This document shows, in pieces, positions 1 to 8,676 of a stretch of DNA of 64,000 nucleotides. The position numbers and the translations under genes were made by a program. Origin of the DNA: Gordonia neofelifaecis NRRL B-59395 (GTDB taxonomy: Bacteria; Actinomycetota; Actinomycetes; Mycobacteriales; Mycobacteriaceae); contig NZ_AEUD01000002.1 in the NCBI RefSeq assembly GCF_000192435.1, positions 62,001 to 126,000 of the forward strand, given 5' to 3'. Below the pieces are notes generated by a model. That model saw only the letters and a program-made list of their open reading frames with translations. It was not told the origin of the DNA and ran no database searches. Within the stretch, counting starts at the first letter, position 1; each line of letters begins with the position of its first letter.

Positions 1-1029
1 CTCGTCGCCGCGAGCGGCGGTCGGGCCCTGGGCCGACTGGTGGCGATGGTGAGCCTGCCGACGGCGCTCGGCCCGATTCTCGGACCGGTGATCGGCGGAC
101 TGATCCTGCACTGGCTCGACTGGCAGTGGCTGTTCGTCGTCAACGTCCCGGTGTGTGCCGTCGCCCTTGCGCTGTCGCGCCGGATCCCCGACGACAGGTC
201 GACTGACTCCTCGCGTGCTCGGCTCGACGCCCTCGGGCTCTGCCTGCTCGCGCCCGGACTCGTCGGGGTCTTGCTGGGCCTGTCGAACACGCACCGCGGA
301 CTGTGGCGTACCGATGTCGTGCTCCCGCTCGTCGTCGGGGTGGCGCTGCTGGCGCTGTTCGCCCTGCGGTCCGTGCGGTCCTCCGCCCCGACGCTCGTCG
401 ACGTCAGGGTGCTGGCGAAACGTGCGGTGTCGGCATCGGCTGTCGGCCTGTTCTTCTTCGGCGTCGCGTCTTTCGGCGCAATGCTGGCCCTGCCCCTGTA
501 CCTCCAGCAGATCAGGGGCGAGTCGGTGCTCGACGCCGCGCTGGTGCTGATTCCGCAGGGCGTGGGTGCGCTGCTGTCGCGTTCGCTCGCGGGCGCCCTG
601 ACCGACCGGATCGGTGCGCGGTGGGTCGCGGTGGCGGGCTTCGGGATCGTGGCCGCGGCCACGGTTCCGTTCGCCGTGGTCGGTGAATCGGCGAGCCTGG
701 TCGGGCTGATGGTCGCGCTCTTCGTGCGGGGTCTGGGGTTGGGCACCCTGCTGAGTCCGTTGATGGCATCGGGATTCTTCGGGATCGACAACGCGGAGCG
801 ACACGACGTCAGTATCGTCACGCGGACGTTTCAGCAGGTGGGCGGTTCATTCGGGACTGCCGTCATCGCGGTGGTCCTGACCGCGGGCGCGACCGCCGAG
901 AGTGGATTCCGCGACGCCTTCTGGTGGGCGACGGCGCTGGCGGTGGTCGGCGGCGTGCTCGCACTCGCCCTCCCGAACCGGCCGGAACCCGTCGCCGTGG
1001 GCCGCGAACCCGCCTCGGCGAGGGCGTGA
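1..1029 (+). CDS. MFS drug-efflux transporter, DHA2/EmrB-QacA type (5' end outside window)
   Basis: The reading frame is open from base 1, so the N-terminal half of the gene lies left of the window; the first in-window start codon (GTG at 40) is internal. The visible 342 residues contain a motif-C-like segment with GPILGPVIGG and then LDWQWLFVVNVP, the hallmark of 14-helix DHA2 proton antiporters, followed by about eight more hydrophobic helices and a basic or acidic tail. Such proteins export drugs or dyes across the cytoplasmic membrane in exchange for protons; the substrate cannot be told. It is followed after 63 bp by the DsbA-like gene on the same strand, so the two could be co-transcribed. 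Confidence 0.85.
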   Translation, partial: LVAASGGRALGRLVAMVSLPTALGPILGPVIGGLILHWLDWQWLFVVNVPVCAVALALSRRIPDDRSTDSSRARLDALGLCLLAPGLVGVLLGLSNTHRGLWRTDVVLPLVVGVALLALFALRSVRSSAPTLVDVRVLAKRAVSASAVGLFFFGVASFGAMLALPLYLQQIRGESVLDAALVLIPQGVGALLSRSLAGALTDRIGARWVAVAGFGIVAAATVPFAVVGESASLVGLMVALFVRGLGLGTLLSPLMASGFFGIDNAERHDVSIVTRTFQQVGGSFGTAVIAVVLTAGATAESGFRDAFWWATALAVVGGVLALALPNRPEPVAVGREPASARA

Positions 1030-1092
1030 GGGAACATCGCCGTCATCGCGGCTGTTACACCTGTACGAAACCCACGCTTGGAGGCGCACATC

Positions 1093-1800
1093 ATGCAGGT
1101 CGAGATCTGGACCGACGTCAACTGTCCTTTCTGCTACCTCGGGAAGAAGCGGTTCAACGACGCGCTGATCGAGTTCGATCACGCAGACCAGGTGGACGTG
1201 GTCCACCGGTCGTTCGAACTCGATCCCACCGCGCCGACCGGCACCTCGGGCAACGTCATCGACCATCTGGCCAAGAAGTACGGCCGGACCCTGGAAGAGG
1301 CCGAAGCCGGCGAACGACAGCTGGGCGCGGCCGCGAATGAGGCCGGCTTGGAGTACGTCGTGACGGGCCGAGACGTCGGTAATTCCTTCGACATGCACAG
1401 GCTCCTCCACTGGGCCAAGGAACTCGGCCAACAGGAGCAGATGCTCGACGCGCTGTACGCGGCCAACTTCGCCGACGCCGAGCCGCTCTTCGGCGACACC
1501 GAGCGACTGGTCCGGGTGGCGGTCGGTGCCGGATTCGACGAGGCCGCGACACGCGAGGTGCTCGCCGACGAGCAGCGGTACGCCGACGAGGTGCGAGCCG
1601 ACGAGCGCCAGGCCCAGGAGTTCGGCGTGAACGGCGTGCCGTTCTACGTCTTCGACCGCAAGTACGCGGTCTCCGGCGCCCAACCCAAGGAATTGTTCGC
1701 GCAGGCTCTCAGTCAAGCATGGGGCGAACGTCCGCAGCCGACGCTGCTCGCCGACAGTGACGCCTGCGGTCCCGACGGCTGCGCGGTCCCGCAGAACTGA
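1093..1800 (+). CDS. DsbA family oxidoreductase (FrnE-like)
   Basis: A 235-residue thioredoxin-fold protein of the FrnE/2-hydroxychromene-2-carboxylate isomerase branch of DsbA. The N-terminus reads VEIWTDVNCPFCYLG, giving a CPFC redox pair in the first helix, and NGVPFYVF near residue 180 is the cis-Pro loop expected opposite it. There is no signal peptide, so it should act in the cytoplasm on thiols or disulfides. A Cys-rich tail (CGPDGC) follows, as in other actinobacterial FrnE proteins. ATG 1093 was chosen because GGAGG at 1080-1084 sits 8 nt upstream; an in-frame TTG at 1078 has no such site. The physiological substrate is unknown. Confidence 0.85.
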   Translation: MQVEIWTDVNCPFCYLGKKRFNDALIEFDHADQVDVVHRSFELDPTAPTGTSGNVIDHLAKKYGRTLEEAEAGERQLGAAANEAGLEYVVTGRDVGNSFDMHRLLHWAKELGQQEQMLDALYAANFADAEPLFGDTERLVRVAVGAGFDEAATREVLADEQRYADEVRADERQAQEFGVNGVPFYVFDRKYAVSGAQPKELFAQALSQAWGERPQPTLLADSDACGPDGCAVPQN

Positions 1801-1805
1801 CCCGC

Positions 1806-1854
1806 GAATTCTGTCGAGTTGTGCATCCCCAGGGTGCACAACTCGACAGAGTTC
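1806..1854. terminator. Long hairpin between convergent genes
   Basis: Arms 1806-1825 and 1835-1854 are complementary over 20 bp with one mismatch around a 9-nt loop. It lies between the convergent DsbA-like gene and the gene ending at 1856. There is no U tract on either strand, so it would be a U-less bidirectional terminator of the type common in actinobacteria. Confidence 0.6.
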
Positions 1855-1855
1855 T

Positions 1856-2980
1856 CTACGGTGCCACGTCGGTGTACTCGGTGAACCCGTACTGGTCGTG
1901 CGGGCCGATCACGGAGAACTCGAACAGGCCCCGTCCCTGGACGGTCTCGCCGTTCTCCGACAGCTCGAAGGTCGCCAGGTAGTCGGCCGGGCAGAACAGT
2001 TTCATGGTCGCGTCGAGCTCGGAGATCTTCTGGTGGAGGGCCTCCACCTTCTCCTCTCCCTGCCACATACCGTGACGCCAGTCCTGCTCCAGTCCGTAAC
2101 CGGTGCCGAAGCCGATGAAGTTGGCCAGCTGCGGAGCGCAGCGGACGACGATCTCCTCCCCGCTGGGCTTGATGAAACGCAGTGTCGCCGAGGCGGGTTC
2201 ACGACCGCCGGAGACGAACTGGACGTCGTGCTCCACCCGCCCGAGCCATTCGGGCTCGCGCTCCGGGTCGTTCCAGATCCGCCGGGCATCGCCCATGATC
2301 CGTTCTCCGGTCCGCAGTTCCTGCACGATCACGCTGACCGCGTAGTCCTCGAACCGCATCACCGAGTAGATCCAGAAGAACGACGTCGCATCGGTGTTCG
2401 CGGCCCGACGCCCGGGCGGTTCGGCCTCGCCGACGGGGCGCACACCCCATGACCGGTCACGGTTGCCGCGCCAGGTCTCCGGCTCGACGTCGAAGTCCTG
2501 ACCGTCGACCGTCATCGACCCGGTCCACCGGCCGGTCTGGACGAAGCGCATGGTGTCGAACGTGACGCGCTCCAGCTGCCGCTGAAAGTGTCTGGGCTCC
2601 AAGGCGGCGGGGCCGTCGGCGTCGAAGACCAGGTCGAACGAGAGATCGCCGTGGCCCGGTTCGAGTTTCACGTGAAGCCGCTTCAGTCCGTCGAGGATCT
2701 CGACGGTGAACGGACCGACCTGGAGCTCATTGCGATTCGCGCCGAGTGCCCGGGACCCGCGGACGACGATGTGCTCGTCGTGGTAACGCACCACGGCGAA
2801 GCAGTCGGTGACCCCGAGGTTCGGGTACACGCCGAGGCCGATGATGAGCCACGGGTCGTCCGGGTCGCCGTGATGGCAGTTGAAGTAGTAGCGGTCGTAG
2901 AAGTTCCGGTCCGACGTCCCGACGTGCCGGATGACCTCGGCGACCTGGTGGATGGGGTAGTCGTCCATCTCCGACAGCAT
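1856..2980 (-). CDS. Hypothetical protein, lipocalin/CrtC-like candidate
   Basis: A soluble 374-residue protein with no signal peptide or membrane helix. I recognise it only as a type found beside aminoglycoside-phosphotransferase-like genes in mycobacteria; the beta-rich pattern, with many Trp/Tyr/Asp alternations and WRGNRDRSWGVRP near residue 180, recalls the AttH/CrtC-like carotenoid 1,2-hydratase fold, but this is a weak inference. The ATG at 2980 directly abuts the TAG stop (2983-2981) of the upstream kinase-like gene, so the two are translationally coupled and probably share a pathway. A second Met at codon 5 is possible. Confidence 0.6.
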   Translation of the reverse strand: MLSEMDDYPIHQVAEVIRHVGTSDRNFYDRYYFNCHHGDPDDPWLIIGLGVYPNLGVTDCFAVVRYHDEHIVVRGSRALGANRNELQVGPFTVEILDGLKRLHVKLEPGHGDLSFDLVFDADGPAALEPRHFQRQLERVTFDTMRFVQTGRWTGSMTVDGQDFDVEPETWRGNRDRSWGVRPVGEAEPPGRRAANTDATSFFWIYSVMRFEDYAVSVIVQELRTGERIMGDARRIWNDPEREPEWLGRVEHDVQFVSGGREPASATLRFIKPSGEEIVVRCAPQLANFIGFGTGYGLEQDWRHGMWQGEEKVEALHQKISELDATMKLFCPADYLATFELSENGETVQGRGLFEFSVIGPHDQYGFTEYTDVAP

Positions 2981-4099
2981 CTACTTCACTCCCGCCCAGT
3001 AGGTTCCGTTGAGCATCGCGTCCAGCGTCACTCGGTGCATGATCATCTCGTCCGGATCGGCCGGCTCCTGCGCCTGACCGAAATGGATTGCCCGACATTG
3101 AATTCGGAACATGATCACGGCGTGAATCAGGGCCGAGTACGCGGTGTAGAAGTCGAGGTCGACGGGCTCGTGGCCGGTCTGTTCGAGATACTCGGCGGCG
3201 ACGTCCTCGCGGCGCAGGAAGTCCGGCAGTCCCTCCAGGCCCGCCATCTCGGCGAGATCCTGGAAGAAGCGGTGCAGGAAGATCATCCACGCGATGTCGA
3301 GCTCGCGCGGGCCGACCGCCGCCATCTCCCAGTCAAGCACCGCCACCGGCTCGAAGTCGCGGTACATGATGTTGCCGATCCGGGCGTCGCCCCAGGTGAG
3401 GACGTTGTCGGCGGATTCGGGCGCATTCTCCTCGACCCACGCGAACGCGCGCTCGATCAACGGTGAGCCGGCGCGTCCCGCGCTGGCCCAGTCGTAGAAC
3501 GCGCGCAGCCTGCGGATGTGCGCGCGCAGGGGCGATTCGCCGTCGGCGGGCAACTCGATGATGTCGTCGGGGACCGGAACCCCATGCACCTCGGCGAGCA
3601 CTGCCACCGACGACCGCATGAGTCGCGTACGGTCCTCGGCCGAGGCCTCGCTGACCCACGATCCGAAGTTGTAGGGCATCACGTCGGGCGGTACTTCGCC
3701 GTCGACCCGGTCCATGACGAAGAACGGCGCACCCAGCGCGTCGGTTCCCGGTTCAGACCACCAGAGTCGCGGCAATGGGATGTTCGCGTGCGCGCGCACG
3801 TGTTCCACGAGTCGGTACTGCCCGTCGAGGTCGTAGCTGGGGAACACCGGATCGCTGTCGGCGACCGGCGCGACGCGGACCACGAGGGAGCGCTGCTGCC
3901 CGCCCCACGACGCCTCCGCGAGCAGGGTCTCGCTCGACATGCCGTTCGATTCCGGCACGGTCACCTCGGTGACCTGTGCGTCGGAGCCCTCGTGTTGCTG
4001 CAGCCATTCGCTGAGTCGTTCGCGGAGCCATTCGGGGTCCCGCCTGGACTCGCTCGGACGTGCTACCTGTGCGCTGTCTTCTTCGTCGATCGCCGCCAT
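2981..4099 (-). CDS. Phosphotransferase family protein (APH/ACAD10-like kinase)
   Basis: A protein-kinase-fold aminoglycoside phosphotransferase-like enzyme of about 372 residues. The Brenner-type catalytic loop reads LTWGDARIGNIMY (Asp kept, usual His replaced by Trp), followed by the metal-binding loop VLDWEMAAVGPRELDIAW. This combination is typical of the ACAD10/ACAD11-like kinases of actinobacteria that phosphorylate hydroxyacyl-type substrates rather than antibiotics. The start is uncertain: ATG 4099 is preferred because it places a KstR-like palindrome (4109-4122) upstream of the gene, but a GTG at 4144 would add 15 residues and run through the palindrome. It is co-transcribed with the gene ending at 1856 and divergent from the MmpL gene. 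Confidence 0.75.
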   Translation of the reverse strand: MAAIDEEDSAQVARPSESRRDPEWLRERLSEWLQQHEGSDAQVTEVTVPESNGMSSETLLAEASWGGQQRSLVVRVAPVADSDPVFPSYDLDGQYRLVEHVRAHANIPLPRLWWSEPGTDALGAPFFVMDRVDGEVPPDVMPYNFGSWVSEASAEDRTRLMRSSVAVLAEVHGVPVPDDIIELPADGESPLRAHIRRLRAFYDWASAGRAGSPLIERAFAWVEENAPESADNVLTWGDARIGNIMYRDFEPVAVLDWEMAAVGPRELDIAWMIFLHRFFQDLAEMAGLEGLPDFLRREDVAAEYLEQTGHEPVDLDFYTAYSALIHAVIMFRIQCRAIHFGQAQEPADPDEMIMHRVTLDAMLNGTYWAGVK

Positions 4100-4108
4100 G
4101 CCGTCGAT

Positions 4109-4122
4109 TGAAACATGTTCTA
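4109..4122 (-). promoter_or_regulatory. KstR-like operator
   Basis: The 14-mer TGAAACATGTTCTA fits the palindrome TnnAACnnGTTnnA described for KstR, the TetR repressor of sterol catabolism genes in mycobacteria and rhodococci. It lies just upstream of the preferred start of the phosphotransferase gene (4099). Assignment rests on sequence resemblance alone. Confidence 0.4.
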
Positions 4123-4175
4123 TTTTGCCTGTGTCGCGAATCACCCAGGCGACGTGATTCTTCCGCTCAATGGGA

Positions 4176-4197
4176 TACCGGTGTTAAGTTAACGGTA
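4176..4197. promoter_or_regulatory. Putative TetR operator before MmpL gene
   Basis: TACCG at 4176-4180 and CGGTA at 4193-4197 form an interrupted palindrome enclosing the AT-rich GTTAAGTTAAC (4183-4193), itself an inverted repeat. It lies 26 nt before the MmpL start and is the most AT-rich spot of the divergent gap. The TetR gene at 6446 is the obvious candidate ligand; this is inference. Confidence 0.35.
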
Positions 4198-4222
4198 GAA
4201 AGTCAACCGATCGGGAGGGCCG

Positions 4223-6436
4223 ATGCTGACACGATTGACCCGGGGAGTCGTCGCCGCGCCGAAGCTGGTGCTCGGACTCGCGGTGGTGGTACTCGCACTC
4301 TGCGGCGTCTACGGGCTGGGCGCCGCGGATCGGATGCTCGCCGGCGGATACGACGATCCGCATGCCGAGTCCTCGCAGGCCCGCGACATCCTCGACCAGC
4401 ACTTTCACCGCGGCGGTGCCACCGTCGTGGTCAAGATCGACGGACCGCCCGGCACCGACATGTCGACCAGCCCCCAGGCGGCCGCGGTCGGACGGAAGAT
4501 CACCGCCGAACTCGACGCCGCGGGATACGTGCAGCAGCCGATCCTGAGCATCTGGGCGAATCCCGGCCTCGTCGGTGAACTCCTCAGCCGGGACAAGGCG
4601 TCGACGCTCATCATCGCCGGTCTCGATGGTGGCGACGAGGAGGCGCCGGCCCACGCGACCGCGCTGTCGGAGCAGTTGACCGGCACCACGGACGGGTTCG
4701 AGATCCAGGTCGGCGGCCAGGGCCTGATGTACAACCAGGTCAACGAGCAGACGTCCAAGGACCTCGCGGTGGCCGAGGCGATCGCCATCCCGATCAGCTT
4801 CGTGCTGTTGATCGTGGTCTTCGGCGGGCTCGTCGCGGCGGCTCTGCCGATCGTCGTCGGTGTCTCGGCGATTCTCGGCACCCTGGCGCTGCTGCGGTTG
4901 ATCGCCGGATTCGCCGACGTCTCCATCTTCGCGCTCAACCTCACGACCGCGATGGGCCTCGCGCTGGCCATCGACTACACCCTGCTCATCGTGACGCGCT
5001 ACCGCGAAGAGGTGGACCGCGGTCTCGACCGCCGCGCGGCGATTCTCCGCACCATGGACACGGCCGGACGCACGGTCTTCTTCTCGGGCATCACCGTCGG
5101 ACTCTCACTCGCCGCCCTTGCGATCTTCCCGATGTACTTCCTGCGGTCGTTCGCGTATGCGGGTGTCGGCGTGGTGATCGTGGCGGTCGCGGCCGCGCTG
5201 ATCATCACACCCGCCCTGCTGATGGTGCTCGGCGACCGCGTCGACTCGCTCGACGTGCGCGCGTGGATCCGCCATCGGCGCGGCCTGCCGGATCCGGAAC
5301 CCAAACCCGTCGAGCAGACCGGCTGGTACCGCATGGCGACGAGTGTGTTGCGGCGCGCGGTCCCGGTGGCGATCATCGTTCCCGCAGTGCTGCTCGTGCT
5401 CGGTGCGCCGTTCCTGGGTATCAAGTTCGGCTTCCCCGACGACCGCGTGCTCCCGGCGTCGGCGACGGCGCACTCGGTACAGCAGGAGATCCGCGATCAG
5501 TACGCGCAGGACTCCGGCGGGTCGGCGACGGCGGTCGTGGCGGGGCACGTCTCCGACGAGGCGCTCGGGCAGTACGCGGCCGAGCTCTCGATGGTCGACG
5601 GCACCGGCGCGGTGACCTCGCCCGCCGGGGTGTACGTCGACGGCGGGAAGGTCGCGCCCGGCGATCCCGCCGACAGGGCCGGCGAGTACGCGCTGGTGAC
5701 GGTCTCGAGCGACGTCGAGCCGCTGAGCGACGCGGGCGACGACCAGATCGTCGCGCTCCGGGCCGTGCCCACGCCGACCGGGACCGCGGTCAGCTTCACC
5801 GGACTCGCGGCGATGAATCACGACGTGGTGGCCGCGCTGTACAAGTACCTGCCGTGGGTGCTCGGCGTGATCGCGGTGCTGACCTATGTGCTGCTGTTCC
5901 TGTTCAGCGGCAGCGTGGTGCTTCCGCTGAAGGCGCTGGTGCTGAACGTGCTCTCGTTGTCGGCGACCTTCGGGGCGATGGTGTGGATCTTCCAGGACGG
6001 GCACCTCGACGGATTCGGCACCACGCCGACCGGCTATCTGGTGGCGACGATGCCGGTGCTGATGTTCTGCATCGCGTTCGGCCTGTCGATGGACTACGAG
6101 GTCTTCCTGCTCGGTCGCATCCGGGAGGAATGGCTGAAATCCGATCGGACCCGGGCGGCCAACGATCATGCGGTCGCGGTGGGCCTCGCGCGGACGGGGC
6201 GCGTGGTGACGGCGGCGGCTCTGCTGATGAGCATCGTCTTCGCGGGGATCGCCGCGTCGGAGGTGTCGTTCATGCGGATGTTCGGCGTCGGGCTGACCAT
6301 CGCGGTGCTGATGGACGCCACATTCATTCGCATGCTCCTGGTTCCGGCGTTCATGCGTTTGATGGGAGTGGGAAACTGGTGGGCACCGGCTCCGCTTCGC
6401 AAACTGCACGACCGGATCGGCTTCAAGGAGGAGTGA
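4223..6436 (+). CDS. MMPL/RND family lipid transporter
   Basis: A 737-residue RND exporter of the mycobacterial MmpL class. It has an N-terminal helix, a periplasmic domain (residues about 40-170), a five-helix bundle with the GLALAIDYTLLIVTRYREE motif near residue 250 (Asp-Tyr proton relay), a second periplasmic domain after residue 420 and a second bundle with GLSMDYEVFLLGRIREEW near 630. These proteins move lipids or hydrophobic compounds across the inner membrane using the proton gradient. The gene starts at ATG 4223 with GGGAGG at 4212-4217. The AAGGAGGAG at its 3' end doubles as the ribosome-binding site of the TetR gene 9 nt downstream, so the pair is an operon and probably autoregulated. 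Confidence 0.9.
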   Translation: MLTRLTRGVVAAPKLVLGLAVVVLALCGVYGLGAADRMLAGGYDDPHAESSQARDILDQHFHRGGATVVVKIDGPPGTDMSTSPQAAAVGRKITAELDAAGYVQQPILSIWANPGLVGELLSRDKASTLIIAGLDGGDEEAPAHATALSEQLTGTTDGFEIQVGGQGLMYNQVNEQTSKDLAVAEAIAIPISFVLLIVVFGGLVAAALPIVVGVSAILGTLALLRLIAGFADVSIFALNLTTAMGLALAIDYTLLIVTRYREEVDRGLDRRAAILRTMDTAGRTVFFSGITVGLSLAALAIFPMYFLRSFAYAGVGVVIVAVAAALIITPALLMVLGDRVDSLDVRAWIRHRRGLPDPEPKPVEQTGWYRMATSVLRRAVPVAIIVPAVLLVLGAPFLGIKFGFPDDRVLPASATAHSVQQEIRDQYAQDSGGSATAVVAGHVSDEALGQYAAELSMVDGTGAVTSPAGVYVDGGKVAPGDPADRAGEYALVTVSSDVEPLSDAGDDQIVALRAVPTPTGTAVSFTGLAAMNHDVVAALYKYLPWVLGVIAVLTYVLLFLFSGSVVLPLKALVLNVLSLSATFGAMVWIFQDGHLDGFGTTPTGYLVATMPVLMFCIAFGLSMDYEVFLLGRIREEWLKSDRTRAANDHAVAVGLARTGRVVTAAALLMSIVFAGIAASEVSFMRMFGVGLTIAVLMDATFIRMLLVPAFMRLMGVGNWWAPAPLRKLHDRIGFKEE

Positions 6437-6445
6437 ACTGCGGTC

Positions 6446-7069
6446 ATGAACGATCATGTGTCGCCGCGACCGCGCTCACCGCGCGGATCGGGTGAGCAGC
6501 TGGCCGAGGAGATCATCTCCGCCACCACCGACCTGCTGATCGAGACCGGCAGCGAGGAGAAGGTCTCGATCCGCGCCGTCGCCGGCCGGGTCGGTGTCAC
6601 GCCACCGTCGATCTACCTGCACTTCGAGGACAAGGAGGCGCTGCTCGACGCGGTCTGCGCCCGGTTCTTCGAACAATTCGACGAGGTGATGATGCGCGCC
6701 TCGGACGGCATCGACGACCTCTTCGAACGTGGCCTCGCGCAGGGTCTGGCGTACGTGCGGTTCGCCATCGACAGTGCGGTGATGTACCGAATCACCTTCG
6801 CTCGGGTGACCCCTCCAGGGGAGCCGACGCTCACTGACCAGGTGCTGCTGTCGTCGGCATTCATGCACTTCTCCGACACGGTCGAGGCATTGATGGACCA
6901 GGGGCTCATTCCGCGGACGGACACCGTGCAGACCGTGCTGAAATTGTGGGCGACGGCGCACGGACTCGCGTCGCTGATGATCGCCAAACCGGGGCTGCCG
7001 TGGGGTGAGGGATACGACCTCGCGGAGTCGGCGCTGCGCGCCGTGTGCCATGGTCTCGGTCAAGAATAG
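6446..7069 (+). CDS. TetR family transcriptional regulator
   Basis: A 207-residue one-component repressor. The N-terminal helix-turn-helix spans residues about 20-65, with VSIRAVAGRVGVTPPSIYLH followed by FEDKEALLDAV, the standard TetR recognition helix region. The remaining helices form the ligand and dimerisation domain. It is 9 nt behind the MmpL gene and shares its mRNA, so its most likely target is the divergent region upstream of that exporter, where a palindrome is present at 4176-4197. The inducer is unknown. Confidence 0.9.
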   Translation: MNDHVSPRPRSPRGSGEQLAEEIISATTDLLIETGSEEKVSIRAVAGRVGVTPPSIYLHFEDKEALLDAVCARFFEQFDEVMMRASDGIDDLFERGLAQGLAYVRFAIDSAVMYRITFARVTPPGEPTLTDQVLLSSAFMHFSDTVEALMDQGLIPRTDTVQTVLKLWATAHGLASLMIAKPGLPWGEGYDLAESALRAVCHGLGQE

Positions 7070-7158
7070 GTAAAGTCGGAACTGAATCGGCTCGACGATC
7101 GTTGAACACGTGAATCAGCCAAGTCAACTGATGCGCACATCTTTCCTAAGGAGCACCA

Positions 7159-8025
7159 GTGCGAGAGAGCAGTAACCCGATCATGCGTGGCGTGGTCCGT
7201 GACAACAAGAAGGAGGCAGGCGGCTACGCCTCCTTCGGTCAGGGACTCGCCGGCGCCGGTCAGGCCTCGATGGCGACCGGGCAGCAGCAGTACACCGAGC
7301 AGTACACCCAGGGCTACGCGCCGCGGACCGACACCCGCCCGATGACGATCGACGACGTGGTCACCAAGACCGCGATGACGCTCGGCGTGCTCATCGTCGT
7401 CGCCGCGTGCGCCTACTACGCGATCTCGCAGCAGGCGACGCTGGCGTCGCCGCTGATGGCGGTCGGCGCGATCGGCGGCCTGGTCCTCGTCCTGATCGCG
7501 AGCTTCGGCCGCAAGCAGGACAACCCTGCGATCGTCCTGACCTATGCGGCGTTCGAGGGACTGTTCGTCGGTTCCATCTCGTACGTCTTCGGCAACTGGG
7601 TGATCAGCGGCGGCACCTCCGCCGGCGTGCTGATCGGCCAGGCTGTGCTGGGCACGGTCGGTGTGTTCGTCGGCATGCTCGTGGTCTACAAGGTCGGCGC
7701 CATCCGTGTCACGCCGCGCTTCACGCGCATGCTGATGGCCGGCATGGTCGGCGTGCTCGTCCTGATGCTCGGCAACCTGGTCCTCGGCCTCTTCGGCGTC
7801 AACAGCGGACTCCGCGACGGCGGTCCGATCGCGATCATCTTCTCGCTGGTCTGCATCGCGCTCGCTGCGTTCTCGTTCCTGCTCGACTTCGACCAGGCCG
7901 ACGAACTGATCCGCGCCGGCGCGCCGTCGAAGGCCGCTTGGGGTGTCGCCCTCGGCCTCACGGTCACGCTGGTCTGGCTCTACGTCGAGATCCTGCGACT
8001 GTTGAGCTACATCAACAGCGACTAG
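7159..8025 (+). CDS. Bax inhibitor-1/YccA family membrane protein
   Basis: A 288-residue integral membrane protein with an approximately 75-residue polar N-terminal extension rich in Gly, Gln and Tyr, followed by seven hydrophobic helices. The N-terminus MRESSNPIMRGV and the acidic FDQADELIRAGA loop before the last helix identify the actinobacterial branch of the Bax-inhibitor-1/YccA (TMBIM) family, whose members act as calcium or proton leak channels or interact with membrane proteases. GTG 7159 is preceded by AAGGAG (7148-7153). It stands alone between the TetR gene and a strong hairpin. Confidence 0.88.
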   Translation: MRESSNPIMRGVVRDNKKEAGGYASFGQGLAGAGQASMATGQQQYTEQYTQGYAPRTDTRPMTIDDVVTKTAMTLGVLIVVAACAYYAISQQATLASPLMAVGAIGGLVLVLIASFGRKQDNPAIVLTYAAFEGLFVGSISYVFGNWVISGGTSAGVLIGQAVLGTVGVFVGMLVVYKVGAIRVTPRFTRMLMAGMVGVLVLMLGNLVLGLFGVNSGLRDGGPIAIIFSLVCIALAAFSFLLDFDQADELIRAGAPSKAAWGVALGLTVTLVWLYVEILRLLSYINSD

Positions 8026-8058
8026 TGAATCGGGGCCCATGACGGCCCGAATCCGGAC

Positions 8059-8093
8059 GAGCCCGGTTGCGCACCCATTGCGCGACCGGGCTC
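8059..8093 (+). terminator. Hairpin terminator after Bax-inhibitor gene
   Basis: 15-bp stem with one mismatch (arms 8059-8073 and 8079-8093, 5-nt loop) followed by ATTCGTT. Position just after the stop codon fits intrinsic termination. Confidence 0.7.
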
Positions 8094-8143
8094 ATTCGTT
8101 GTGTGCTTGGAGGCGACCTGAGTCGAATCGAGGGGAGACGGAC

Positions 8144-8578
8144 ATGACCGGAACGAATACGTGGCGGCGGGTGGGCGTCGCCGCAGCAGCGGTCGGCGCA
8201 GGCATCGGTGCAGCGATGGCGGCGCCGGGCGTCGCCGCTGCGTCGACGGTGCAGCCGTTCCAGATCCAAGCGGCACCGTTCGGAAACCCCAACGGCAGCT
8301 TCGACGCGCCGCCGATCCGCTGCGGTCTCGAGACCGGCGTGCGATCGGGTCAGCTGACCGTGACCGGAATCGCTCCCGGCCGGTGGGGCTGCCCGCCGTT
8401 CGCGCAAGTGCGGTGGGCCAATCTCTCGACGGGGAGGACGGGTGTCGCGCGACTGAGCGCCGGACTCAACGGTCGACCGGCCGAGGCGACCCTGTCGACC
8501 GGGCGCGGTCAGGTGGTGCTCGCGCTGACCACAAGCGGAATCGTGACGCCGGGGTTCGCGACGATCGCGGTGCCGTGA
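8144..8578 (+). CDS. Small exported protein of unknown function
   Basis: A 144-residue protein with a clear Sec-type signal peptide: TWRRVGVAAAAVGAGIGAAM then a small-residue cleavage region ending ...GVAAAS. The mature part of about 110 residues is beta-rich and has two cysteines (RCGLE and WGCPP) about 30 residues apart, probably a disulfide. Such proteins are frequent in mycolata cell envelopes; no function can be assigned. ATG 8144 was chosen because AGGGGAGACGG precedes it and because it starts the signal sequence; the open frame upstream runs through the hairpin at 8059-8093. Confidence 0.7.
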   Translation: MTGTNTWRRVGVAAAAVGAGIGAAMAAPGVAAASTVQPFQIQAAPFGNPNGSFDAPPIRCGLETGVRSGQLTVTGIAPGRWGCPPFAQVRWANLSTGRTGVARLSAGLNGRPAEATLSTGRGQVVLALTTSGIVTPGFATIAVP

Positions 8579-8676
8579 CCCCGGATCGACCGGACGTCGG
8601 GAAATCCGGTTGCGGAATAAAGCGGCCATGGAGTTCGCTGGAACGGTTCTAAGTTCATTTCTAGCGATTGGCAGCG

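Noticed and set aside
2981-4099. Antibiotic resistance by the APH-like protein
   Set aside because: The catalytic loop is of the ACAD10-like type and the context is lipid-related; nothing supports aminoglycoside modification.
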